Source of the DNA: Brugia malayi
Lineage: Eukaryota; Nematoda; Chromadorea; Rhabditida; Onchocercidae
DNA: 64,000 nucleotides
Direction: 5' to 3'
NCBI RefSeq assembly: GCF_000002995.4
Contig: NW_025062477.1
Span: forward strand, 2,684,001 to 2,748,000
Under the pieces are notes generated by a model. It made no database searches. It was not told the origin of the DNA and worked only from the letters and a program-made list of their open reading frames with translations. A program made the translations under genes and the position numbers. This document shows positions 1 to 12,600 of the stretch, in pieces (position 1 is the first letter of the stretch; each line of letters opens with the position of its first letter).

Positions 1-2547
1 TTCTAATGGTAATAACCATATAAAATTGTCATGCTGTACTAATTAGTTGAAAAAATACCATTCCTTAAAATAATAGTAAAACAACTAAAAAAAAAGAAAA
101 ACCTTTCAAAACAGCATCGAAAACTGAACGTTACCTGAATATCTCCAGTACCTGGAAAATATTCACCAAATTTGTGAAACGAAACGGTCATTACACGATC
201 TGTTGTGTAGAATGCTTCTTCGACACCATCACCATGATGGACATCAATGTCGACATATAAAACACGCTGAAATTACACTGCTCGAATATGTTTCATATAT
301 GTATACAATAGCTAAAACAGAATGAAAATGAAATGGAAAATTTAGGTAAAAATATTAAAGTGAGATCCTTGAAGACTGAAATGAAGAAGGGTGCTAGTGA
401 ATAGCAGTTGATTCATGTGGTCCTAAGATATCGGTTAATGCCGTTTTAATAAACTAGAGGAATGAAGGTGTAATTCGTTTGATAAATTGAAAGAGAAACA
501 GGTTAATATTCCCGTACCTGGGATTAATGTTATGAAGTATTTAATGCCGTGAGATTTTTGATTAGGCCAATATATGATGAATATCATTAATGATGAAAAA
601 TATGAGCGTTATATCAGTTTAATGTTTCCAATTATGTTTCGATCATTATAAAGATTTTTATCTTCATGGTTTTGTGGGTATATTAAGTAGATCTTTACTC
701 TCCATATCATTAAAACTAAAATAAGTAAACGTAGCTAACCTGATGATGATTGAGAAGCTCAAGAATTGCTAAGACAATATCATTCGTGTAGCAGAATCCA
801 GAAGCTTCACTTTTCTTGGCATGATGTAAACCACCCATCCAATTTATGGTAATATCTGCTTGCTTTTTGTTAAGTTTCGCTGCTGCGGCTTAAATAAAAC
901 ATAAAATCATAAGCAATCCACTATATTACTTATCCTCATTTATGCTTTCAAATCAGTAATTCCGTGAAAATTATTCAATTAAATAATTCAATTTTATGAT
1001 AACAATAAAACATAATTATTTCCTAGAAGGTACGAAGAAGCTTGGGGAAATAAGTCTCACCAAGAGAGCCACCGCAAGAAGTTTGGCAAAATTCATACAT
1101 ACCGTCAAAAACAGGGCAATCTTCGCCAACATTGTCTGCAAGAATTTAGAATAAACACTGCACATAATTAGAGAGCATCAGTATAGAAGGCAGAAGCTAA
1201 GAGAAATACTCGAAACACCATAGTTCCTAACTAACATCAATTCTAACGTAATCAAGGAATATTTGCAGTGGGAGAATCTAAACAAACGGCTACTTTTATG
1301 ATTTAGACTTACATTAAACAGCTTAAATCGTAATCCATGCTTTTAAAATGAAATTACAACTGTGCATAAAATTCAAAAATTAGTAACATCGTTGACGAGC
1401 TTTCGCTGTATTGCTATCAATGGTATCTTCTGGTCGTGCGTTTTTTAAAAATGTTAAGTAATCGTTACTGTGATACTTCGTCATTTCCTCAAATGTCGCC
1501 ACATGCGGTCTCTGAAATATAAACAATGGCAGGTATGGAAAAAGAAATTAACAGCAAACTCGAAAATATTACTCAAGCATTTTCCAAAATTAAGTTAAGA
1601 CTGTAGGAAAACCAAAGGGACATACCTATATCATCAGTTTACTATAAAAGTTTAAAAATCATTTTAAAAAATCAGAAATTTTCCCTCACACCTTCTGTCA
1701 ACTTAAAATTCTCGTCGCAACAATAAAACAAGTTTCAAGTCAATTTTTTAGAATGTTAAAGAAATATTTGTTTATAAATTCCCTCATAAAATAAGTGCTC
1801 TACATCTATATTTTCTAGCTGCATATTCGGATTTCAGAATTTTTTGGCTTTTTTAAAGAATTTTTAGGATATTTCTTTTTAAATTTGCTTTACTCTGAGA
1901 AGAAATCATTACGTGGAAGATTAAACGCAAGCCTCTAAATGTTTCATAAACTTTCTTCTAAACCAACCTAATCAATGCATTTGATGAATTTGACGAAAGT
2001 ATTTTTTTAAAAATATCTCTAAATTCTCTAATTTCACAACATAATTCATGCAATTATAACAGCTGTAAAAGCTAACATAAACTTCCATTCGTCGATAAAG
2101 ACCATAATTGAGAATGAGATTATGCGCCATCCGAATTCTGTGTGGCTTCATCGGATGCCCTTGGCCGTAGTAGTAATTCCCAACATCTCCTACAAATTTT
2201 ACAAATTTGTTCTACGCGAAACAATTCCATAAACGGAAGCACCTAGATACCTCCTTTTTTTATTATGTAATGATTTTCAGTATTAAATAATAGTACCACA
2301 ATGTATGAGATCTTATCTAATTCTTATATACCAGAGAATGCATCACTAATTTTTATTAATCAATTATTATATTACATAAACATATAACATCATACATTAA
2401 ATTAGTGGCATAATAAATAATAATAATAACAATAATAATAATAATCACAATAATAATAATAATAATAAATAGCCTTTTTACAATCATAAAATACTAACCA
2501 TCATAGTAGTATGCAACCCTGATTTTGCTATGAGCCTGAATAGCCAT
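1..2547 (-). CDS. hda-1: Class I histone deacetylase (HDAC1/2, nematode hda-1 type), 3' part outside the window
   Basis: Zn-dependent lysine deacetylase of the HDAC1/2/RPD3 class, the catalytic subunit of nuclear NuRD/Sin3-type corepressors. Exons on the minus strand: 2499..2547, 2077..2189, 1388..1511, 1061..1135, 740..888, 135..266; phases agree through 214 codons, then the gene leaves the window at position 1. Seen in order: [20 protein letters not shown] near the N-terminus, [29 protein letters not shown], the active-site segment [20 protein letters not shown] with its paired His, and [19 protein letters not shown] with the Zn-binding Asp and His. The later Asp and Tyr of the active site lie off-window. 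An in-frame ATG at 2559 would add four residues. It is divergent from PEX19, 1.8 kb away. Intron 266-740 carries an rRNA fragment (separate entry). Confidence 0.95.
358..560 (+). repeat. Fragment of nuclear 28S (LSU) rRNA inside an HDAC intron
   Basis: About 200 bp inside the HDAC intron between the exons ending at 740 and starting at 266. On the plus strand it reads like an internal piece of eukaryotic cytoplasmic 28S rRNA: GAGATCCTTGAAGACTGAA at 362-380, a variant of the AGCAGTTG segment near 404-411, GGTCCTAAGATATCGG at 419-434, and GGTTAATATTCCCGTACCTG at 501-520. It diverges from the conserved rRNA at several sites, so it is a decayed partial copy and not a functional rRNA gene. It is antisense to HDAC. 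The exact ends are uncertain; similarity fades after about 545-560. Confidence 0.8.
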
Positions 2548-2559
2548 ACCAATAATCAT

Positions 2560-4339
2560 TCAACCTCAGTGATCAACAAAAATGATAATTCTTCAGCAGT
2601 CCAACTTTTCCGAACAAAAACTGAAATACAAACAGCATTTGCGGTTGAAATATTTTAAGCAATGGATAAGCTGAAAGCCATCTACATCAAACAAACAATT
2701 AACAATCATTGAAGCGAATATATCTGAAAAATTTCCTCTTAAAAACAATCCTCTTTCTTGAATAATCAAAAAAAAAAAAAAAAAAAAAGAAAAAACAAAG
2801 TCAGAACATCCATTAAATAATTAAAAGAACGATGACTGTAATGGTAAAGTTATAATTTGCATGAATTGAATCTAACCTATTTTTAAATATTTCCCAAATG
2901 ATTCCTTCATCGATGCAATGCTATAAATACTAACATAATGGTCTATCCTATACCATATCTAACAATAAAATTAGTCGATTAGAAACAAGATTTACATTAA
3001 TCTTAATGTATTAAAGATAAATTATAATAAAATTTAATAAAATAAAACGTACATGTTGTATGAATAAATATTCTTATAAATTGCTTCAATCGTAATAACT
3101 CCAACTTCTATTATCTCACTTTTTGCACCAATACATTTTTTTTTTTTCTTTTCATATTTCTATTTTCAGTTAAAATTTAAATTTTACAAACAAATTTGAA
3201 TTTAATTTCATTTGACATTCACTATAAAGAAACACTTTTTTTCTCCTTCCCTAACAGTATGCAACTGGGATAATACCTATGACACGTATTTTTCACGGCT
3301 TCACGGCTACACATATATTCCCGTCTGCCAGTAGCACATATTCATCCCGATGTATGCATTTTCGATTACACGTATTCTTCACGGTTGCACATATTCCTCC
3401 TTTCAGCATCACGTACTCATTTCTATTACGGACGTGTTCGTAACGGTAGTAAACGAGAATAAATTTCTCACATCTTCTGTTTTCCAACACTTATCACATA
3501 TCTATTCAGGTATTAATTAACCTATCACATTAATAATTAAAAAAACAAATAAATCAAAGCGCACGGACATAAAATTAGAATATACTTTATGACACGTACG
3601 ATATGTTACTTTGACTTTGATTTGGTCAAAAAGAACTAATTGATTGCTTCATTTTCCTCCACTGTTAAATATTTATAAAATTAGCACTGTCATTAATTAC
3701 GACAAGTTTACGTACGTGTTATGTCACGTTTTACCAAACAAATCTTACTTCACCTATCTTTCAATGTTTGCTCATTGATTCAATTTTCTTTCATACTGGT
3801 TCATTCAATATTTCACGCATTGTGTCACATTTAAGGAGTTTGTGTTATGGTGCAGTGTTGTCATTTATTTTTGTTCGTTTTTATTCTTAAATTCTTAATT
3901 TCATTTGTAACATTGTTTGACTTATAGAAAGTATATTCATATATTTTATGAAATATTTGTTATCAATTCTTATCAGTCTTAATTGTATTTACTGTGCTAT
4001 ATTTCCATTGCATTATTCATTATATAGTCTAGAATTGTAATGTTTCCAAATATATTTAATCCTTTAAAAATAGCTTCGTTTCACAAAATGTTGTCATTCT
4101 TCATTATCAATCATTTTGTGATTTGATTTTAAATTTACTAATATAAATATTATGTGCATGAAATTTCCTCCTCATGTCAGTTTTATTTTTCCTAATTTAT
4201 ATTTTATTTCCAACACTTCTTACTTTTGCTTAATTTTATTTGCTAATTTTTATCCATTTGATGATATTAAAATTACCATCTAATATCGTGCTGGTTGTAT
4301 TAAATTTTAAATTGAAGTTGGAATATAATTAACAAGAAA
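2560..4339. other. Divergent intergenic region between HDAC and PEX19
   Basis: No gene is supported here. It should contain the promoters of both divergent genes. Visible are an (AAT)n tract at 2414-2470 within HDAC's first intron just to the left, an A-run at about 2768-2788, and a stretch at 3290-3480 with two copies of a degenerate motif (see findings). Otherwise it is AT-rich filler. Confidence 0.6.
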
Positions 4340-6001
4340 ATGGCAGAAACCGGTGAAACGGAGAATGATTTGTCGGCATTGTTGGATAGTGCTTTGGCAG
4401 ATTTTGGTCGTACTCGTAATACGGATGATGAACTGGATTCAATGATGAATACAATGGATCAGCAAGCTGTACAAAAGGCGGTTCAGAAATTTGATGATGT
4501 AATGAAAACAGTTCAAAGATCCAGCAGTCGTACGGTACTGTTTCATATTTTCTTGTTTATGGTTTTCAGTTTTTATTCCTAATACCTATGTTTTTACAAC
4601 TCTCACAATGCATTCCCTTTTAATGAGAAAAATATTAGCAGAAGAAAGTGAAATGAGAGTATTTTACTGTATTTTTTCATTTTTGCAAATTAGTTTTGCA
4701 ATGTTTTAATGATCTGCGATATTGAGTTTTGAGATTTGTAGAAATTTGTCTTTAGGTGCTAAGCTCTTATCAGTCGTTTCTATCTCAGTTTATATTTTTT
4801 GTAGCATTACGATCTTGAAAAGATTTTGATATGTAATAATTACAGAGTGTTAATTCATCTGAAACAATACAAATGACTGTGGATGAGCGCAAAGCGGCCG
4901 AAAATTTCCAAAACATGCTTAAAACATTGATTGAATCTGAGCAAAAAGCATTAGACGAACATCCGCCAAATAAGGATGACCAGCATAGCTATGATCAGGA
5001 TAGTGCTGAAGCTTTTATTAGGCAACTAAAAGTGAGTTCTTTGTTTGTTATCATGAATCTTGCATTATTTTGAATTGTAAAAGTGATTCTGAATTGAATT
5101 GTTCAGAATTTGTAACTAAATGTTTTGAATTGTGAACTGAATTGTTTTCTGAATTGCGGTGCAACTAAATGTTTTGTTGGCAACTTTTCTGGAAGATATA
5201 TTTGGAATTTTGCTGAAGTGAATTTGCAAATTGTCAAGATAAAACCCTTTATTTTACAGAATTTATCCGAACAAGATCCAGCTAATATAACGGACGAATC
5301 GCAGTGTAAAACGTTAATAAATCTTGTTCAAGCGTTCTTTTCAAAAGATTTGATGTATCCACCTTTGAAGCAGCTTTTGGAGAGATTTGTTAAGTATGTC
5401 TCTAATATTTGCTACTCCACTTACGTTATTTATCTTTAGTGATAAAAAATTTGTGTGAATTTATGTGTTATATACTGTGTAAATTATTAAGTTGTTGGAC
5501 GGTTGGAATTGTTGAGAATTTCATTAAGAAATAGAATTCTAATTTTTTTTTTTCTCAGATAAGATTAGTGCTAATATGGAGTAAAGAATAAATTTATTTT
5601 TACTATACTGTTAAAAATAATTCTAAAATCATGCATTTAGAATTACTTTTTTTAACAATACAAATTGTTGAAGGAGTGCTTCGATTTTATGAGTTAGCAT
5701 TTTCAGCTATACAGCAGAACACAGTGAGTTAGACGTAGAAACGAAGGCTCGTTATGAAAAACAGATTTGTGTAATACAACGTATATGTTTGGAATATGAG
5801 AAGGACGATAGCGAAGATTTGGAAGAAATGAAACGAAGATTTGATACTATCACCACATTAATGCTGGAATTGCAATCGTATGGGTATCCTCCCGAGGATT
5901 TAGTGGGTGAAGCACCCCCTGGCTGGATTACGGATCCTCAAACTGGTTTACCAAAAGTGGATGACATATCAAAGGCTGCCGAATCTTGCTCACTTATGTA
6001 G
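4340..6001 (+). CDS. PEX19: Peroxin 19, chaperone and import receptor for peroxisomal membrane proteins
   Basis: PEX19 binds newly made peroxisomal membrane proteins in the cytosol and delivers them to PEX3. Exons 4340..4534, 4846..5031, 5260..5393, 5707..6001; 269 residues (human 299). The N-terminus is acidic (MAETGETENDLSALLDSALA, the PEX3-binding type helix). The middle has the family core AFFSKDLMYPPLKQLLERF, and the end has GYPPEDLVGEAPPGW followed by a C-terminal CSLM, a CaaX box for farnesylation, which the family uses to improve cargo binding. Start: the first ATG of an open exon whose downstream frame runs unbroken through all junctions. Divergent from HDAC; SPT5 follows 658 bp downstream. 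Confidence 0.95.
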
Positions 6002-6659
6002 TTGTTAACTCCTTTTTTTTTCTGTCTTAGATCAGTTTTTATGTAGAGTATCACTTATTGTACATTTTCATGTAATTGTCTGCAAGAAGTTTTATTAAGT
6101 TGTTCTTTTGACTGTAGATGGGTATTTAGCTATTTCTTTTGATAATGAGAATGTAAAGTCGTATGTAAGAAGTACTGCAATTGCCACCTAAAAAAATTTG
6201 CTGTCATTAGGTTTTAGGTTTTTTTTTTCCCATTATTTCAGTGTTCATCCCTATTTTATAATGAAATTATATTTATTGTTGTGGAAACAGTGATAGCTAT
6301 TATGTTCGACCTTAAGAATTCTTGTTGCGAACAAAAAAAATGAAGATTTAGGAAAATATTGGAGTACTTCAGTTGGTAGGTACTGTTGTTTTATAGCAAA
6401 GCTGATAACGATATATGTGCTTACATTTGGTACTAATGTCAACTGTAATAATGCTGTTATCAAAATTCATAAAAAATTCATTACATTATATTTAATTTCA
6501 CTGTGTGGGACTCTTTTAATCCTCCAAATGCCCATATTTTTGTCATTATACTCGATATTTTAATCAGTACTGCAATTCTACATATTCTTTGATTTCGTTG
6601 ATTTCAGGAAGTAATGTCCTAGGTTTAGTCTAATTATTTCAGGTTAAGGGTTCTTCGCA
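6002..6659 (+). other. PEX19-SPT5 intergenic spacer with a putative SL acceptor
   Basis: Contains the PEX19 3' UTR and, at 6634-6642, a pyrimidine-rich AG site (TTATTTCAG) 17 bases before the SPT5 ATG. That position fits a spliced-leader trans-splice acceptor. I did not see a canonical AATAAA in the spacer. Confidence 0.5.
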
Positions 6660-9600
6660 ATGTCCGACAGTGGGGAATCTGGTGATGAACAACGAGACCA
6701 AGATGAAGTAGAGGATTTTGTAGATAGCCAGGTGTCTTATTTTTGATTTCGTCCTATGTAGGGATTCCACGTTTTGATTTGAGGCATTTAATACCTTGTA
6801 ATCTCATTTTAGCCAACAGATAAAGATGATACAAGGCTTTTAAAGAGATATTATAGATGAAATAAGGCCAGAAAGTAGATTTGCACAATATGTTATTATA
6901 GAATATTTAGAATTAAAAAATGGCGTTCAGGAAAGGCCTCTGTTTTAGGTAGTAGTGCGATTTTTAGTTCAATGTGCTTTATTGTTCGTTCAAGGATGGC
7001 GTAATTTGGGGTCATTTCATGTTTCACAGTTCTTTGAATTATTTTTCAATGTCTGAAAATTTTTATGTTCAGGTAAATGCTTTGAACATTTATCTGAGTT
7101 AAAAGTAATGCAAAATCATTACAGGAAAAAAGCGATGATGAGAGACCGGAAAGTGATGGTGAAGTTGTCAAAAATGGCAGAAAAAGAAAGGTTTCATTTG
7201 TTAACTTTTTTTTTTTTTTTAAATCGGTTCATAATTTTAATGATGATGATATCATCAGAAATCTTTTATATAATTAAGTATTGAACAAGTTACAGCACTT
7301 CGATGAAGATGAAGAAGATGAGGATGAAGAAGAGGATGACGATGATGATGATGATGATGAGGATGGCCATCATAGTAAAAAGTCTAAGAAGAGGAAGAAG
7401 GTAATTACCTGTATTTAATTGTTTTGGTTGCATCAGGTTGCACCAACTTTGATCAAAAAATATGAGTTTTAGCGACGTACAGGAGTACACCAATTTATTC
7501 TTGATGATGTGGAAGTTGATGAAGACGAGGAGGAAGAGGATGGTTTTGAAGAGGATGGCGACGAGATGGGCATTGATCCAAGAGAAAGAGAGGAGGCCGA
7601 AAGAATGATGAAGGAACAAGATGAAAGGAATCGTGAAGGACGTCGTCGAGACTTATTCAGGTAGTAGATATCGTAGTTTGTTTTAAATTTCTATGGGATT
7701 AACGTATGACTATTCAATGGCTTATTTTTTCAGTGGAATGAACGAAGACCAAATAGAAGATTATTTCAAGAAGAAATATGCAAATCAATCGTCCTATGCT
7801 AGTGTGATGGATGACGAAACTGCCCTAGATGACATAAGTCGTCATTCTTTACTTCCAAGCACAAATAAAGATCCGAATTTGTGGATTGTAAAATGCCGTT
7901 TGGGTGAGGAGAAACTGGTTGCACTACAACTTATGCGGAAATTCATCGCTTATGAAAACACAGATAATGTAAATTTTCATTATTCCTTTTGCTATGAAAT
8001 GTTTCTTTTTTTTTTTTTTCCTTTTTTGGCAAGCTTAGATCAAGTAAAATTTGGTTTATAGTCTCTGCAAATCAAATCGGTGGTAGTAAAAGAAGGTCTG
8101 AAAGGAATGATTTACATCGAAGCATTCAAACAATCACATGTAGCAACAGCAATTACTGGAGTATCAGCTTTAAATCAGTTCCGAATAGCTATGGTACCAA
8201 TTAAAGAAATGTGTGACACCCTGAAGGTAGCTAAAGATATTCCATCATTGAAGAATGGAATGTACGTTCGATTAAGAAGAACCATGTATCGCGATGATTT
8301 AGCTCAGGTTTTCACTTTTTTTTTCAAAATACTATTTTCTGTTAAGTAAAGTATAGAGTCAGATATGAGTACAGTCATTATTTACTAAACAGTTTTGTTT
8401 TGTTTTTTTCTTTTTTTTTTTTTTCTAGAGTACGAATAATTGGTAATTATCTTAATACTGTCCTTATTGTTTATATATTTTTTGAAAACAGGTTGATTGG
8501 GTGGATGTGGCACACAATAAGGTTTATTTGAAGTTGGTACCACGTATAGATTACACTCGCATGCGTGGAGCGCTTAGAGCACCGGTTGGTTGTGCATTTT
8601 TGTTATGTCTGTCTTCCTATGTACATTGTAAATTGGTTTAATGTTTCTTCTCTTGCATTATTGATATGCTGCTACATTTTTAGGATGAACCTCGTTTTGT
8701 AAAAATGAAACGAAGACCACAAGCACGATTATTTGATATTGAAAGAATTAAGTAAGTTTAATGATTGCACTGTGTCATTATTTGAAAATATTTTTCTTTG
8801 AAAGGACATTTCTGTAGCAGTTTATTTCCTTATATTTATATTTCATTGAATCGAAACAATAATCGGAATTAGGAAAGAGGTTCTATCAGTTTAGGCAAAC
8901 TACTTGTGTTACCATTTAGTGATTCTCAATAGTCATTTTATCACAGTTATTAAGCATTAGTTTTCTGTCTTATATCGTTAGACGAATAAATACTATGATT
9001 TCAGAGAAATAGGAGGTGATGTATCAACAGACGGCGATTTCGTGACATTTGAAGGAAATCAATATCGTCGAGGATTTTTATATAAATGGTTTCCGTTGAA
9101 TATTATCGTAAGTATCATCTCTCCATTTCGACATATTTTATTCACTATATCTTAATCTTCACTTTTAAAATCATTCATCATTTATTAGTTTATAATACTG
9201 TCTTAATTTCACAATTGTATCTCAAGGGATTCAGGAATCTTTTTTTTTTTTATCTCAATTTTAAGTAGATACTTTAGTAAAAGAAGTTGAAAATACTTTA
9301 GCGACTTTTTTTTTTTTTTTCAGCAGGTTGACGGTGTGAAACCTTCTCTGAGCGAACTGGAGAAATTCCAAGAAACAAGCGATGACTTGAAAAAAGAATG
9401 TTCGTTTCTTAGTTTATAACATCTCAGTGCTTTCTTTTACGCGTTGAGTTTTCATTAGTTTCGATAACTTCATAGAAATAATATATCATGTCTGTTTGTG
9501 ATTGTTTATTTGAAACTGGAATAATAATTGGACATATTCAATTGATTTAATTGAAGAAATATTAATCCTTGCAGTAGAGGGAATGAAAGTAAAAGATTTA

Positions 9601-12600
9601 TCGTGTATCTTTTCACCGGGAGATTACGTTGAAGTCGCAGATGGTGAACTTGTAAACTTGCGTGGTAGAGTTCAAAGTGTTGATGGCGAAAAAATTGTGA
9701 TGTTGCCTGACCATGAAGATTTAAAAGTATTTTCTTTTTCTAATCATGAAAATAAGCAAAGCAATATCTTATAAACATTGAAAGCTTTCGTAATGCTTAA
9801 TGAATTCTTATTGCTGATGAAACGATATGGTCACCAATCAGATCAAGAAATTGACCGTATGAGTAAATTTAAGGACTATTAGCATTGATAGGTCAAGAAC
9901 AAAAGAAATATAGTTTACATAGAGGAATAAATTATGTATTCTGAACTTTTCAAAGTAGTGTATTTTGCAGGAGCCACTGACGTTAAATGCTTGTGAATTG
10001 AGAAAATTCTTCAAAACAGGTGATCATGTGAAAGTGATCAACGGTCGATACGAAGGAGATACCGGTTTGATTGTCCGTGTGGAAGATAATCTTGTCATTT
10101 TATTATCGGATTTAACAATGCACGAGGTAAACGGGAAATCTTTTACACAGAATCTCATTAGTTGGGATAAAAAAGAATTGCAAATTTAGCATGGGCTATC
10201 GATGGTAGAAAAGAACAAATACTGCCTCACTTCCTCAGAAATTAAACTGTCTTACATTAATTTCTCTATATAACGTCAAACTTGCTTTCTTTTATCTTAT
10301 ATTTTAGAAATTTGAATTGATTATTTTGGTATATGAAAGTATCTGTAGCGTTGATAATATTTTTATCTGCGTTTGATTATATATTAATATTACATTCGTC
10401 TTAGTTATTGGCTCACGATCTTAATTGGAATGTATTTTTAAGTAGAACTCACAATCAAACATTTTCATATATATATACTTTATTTTGTGATTAGGTTTTA
10501 TTCTAAGGAGAACGTAGTAAATTTGGTATTTAAACAGTTCAAATTCTTTGTAATCAAATGTTATCTTTAATTGTTAGTTATATTTTCTTCAGTTGAAAGT
10601 ATTACCACGTGATGTCCAACTTTGTGCTGATGTGACCACAGGTGTGGATTCCCTTGGACAGTTCCAGTATCAGGATCTTGTAATGCTGGATCAGCAGACA
10701 GCTGGTGTTATCGTTCGCTTAGAGAGAGAATATTTGGAAGTTTTGAATATGCATGGAAAGGTAATACACCTCATTTGTTTTTCACTACAATCTGCATTTT
10801 TATACAGGTTTTTATTATACATCTGTCTGAATTCCAGGTTGTACGAGTAAAACCGCAAGCAATTCACGGCAAAAAAGATACGCGCTTTGCACAAGCACTT
10901 GACAGTCAACAGAACAGCATTCAAGTGAAAGATACAGTTAAAGTTGTAGATGGACCTTATGCAGTAAGTTTTATTCGGAGCTTAGCTATTCTGCTTTATT
11001 ATATTTATCTGCTTTTCACAAATCGTTTGCAGTGCAATGCATAGAAATAAGCTAACGAGTTTTCTCTAAGATGTGTTTTTTCTTGTTTGCTTTAGTATTA
11101 GTTGATGAATCCATTTTGCTCCGTAAATCAACTTGTTTTCTAGATTAGGAATTATAGTTATTCGGATTTATTGATGATACCTTTTCTCTAATTGTTTTTT
11201 GCATGAAGCATGAAATTATGGATGAGGTACTGTACACCTTAAATTCAGCTTTATCAAATTAGATGTGTATTAGTAAATTGCAAAGATATTAATCATTTTT
11301 TTAGAGCCGTGGTGATGCAGAAGATGAGAAACAGGGCGAAATTAAGCATATATATCGTTCATATGCATTCGTGATGTCCAGAAAACATATGGAAAATGGT
11401 GGCTTGTTCGTTTGCAAGCCGAGACATTTGCTTTTGGTTGGTTCAAAGGCAAATACGAAAAGTAAGCTAGGAAATGATTTATTTTTGAATGCCTTTGCGG
11501 AAAATCTTGATGGATCTATACTTTAACTGTTCGCATTGATGGATTGTTTCCTTGATTGAACATTTGCTTTTAGTTTGTTCAGAGGTCAATATGTAAAGTA
11601 TTTGCTTCTGCACTAACAGAAAGTATATGTCTGTTCAGTTCAGTTTTTCTTATTTTTCGTTAATGAGTTTAACACTCCTTCATTTATTTTTAACTGTTAG
11701 AAACGTCTTTTAATTTACACTTAATTAACAGTTGGCGATTTCATTGTGAAAGGATTGGCAACCCCTGATCCGTTCTCAAGTCCTCGACATGTTGAGCTAG
11801 GAGGACAGACACCTCGACCTGGTAACATGTCAAGTGGCAGGAGTATTCGTGGCGGCGCAACTCCTTCACAGCATGGCAAGTTTTGTGTTACTGCTGGTAA
11901 CACTAATTTCTTCTTCCGTATTTTCTTTGGTGTTCTCAGTATTTTTGTGAACAGTTTCTATATTATGACCAGTTTTCATTGTGTTTTATTCTTTTTTAAT
12001 AGTCGTGACGTAAGATTGTTTATGAGAATTTAATTGTGGATTGTGCTATACGGAGACTGATTGTAATTTTTAGAAGGTAGCTCTGTGGGTGTACCAAGTA
12101 CTGGTGGTTTTGACTCACAAAATCGAGTGCGGCGAGATAATCAGATAATTGGAAAAAGTGTGAGGATAACACAGGGACCTTTGAAAGGATATTTCGGTAT
12201 TGTTAAGGATGCTACTGAACAAACTGCGCGTGTTGAACTTCATTCTAATTGCAAGGTTGTTTATTTTATTCTGGTTTTCGGTTACTTTGTTGATAGAGCT
12301 ACTTATTGGTATGTTCGTGAAGACCAGAAGTACCATAGTTATAGTTATCAGGATAATTAGTTGAAATTTCATGTCAAATATTGCGTGGAAGCTTTGATAA
12401 CTTTTAAATGTTATTAAGACAATCAGTGTTGACCGATCACGAATAATGATCGTTGGTGATGGCATTCCTGGTGGCACGTTCATTGGTGGATTTCTTGGTA
12501 GAACACCATCGGGTGACAGTCGAACACCAATGTACAGCGGTGGTGGTAAAACTCCAATGTATGGAGCTCAAACACCAATGTATGGTTCTCAAACACCTAT

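Noticed and set aside
7290..7619. Minus-strand hydrophobic open frame of 109 codons
   Set aside because: Complement of the acidic Asp/Glu-coding exons of SPT5.
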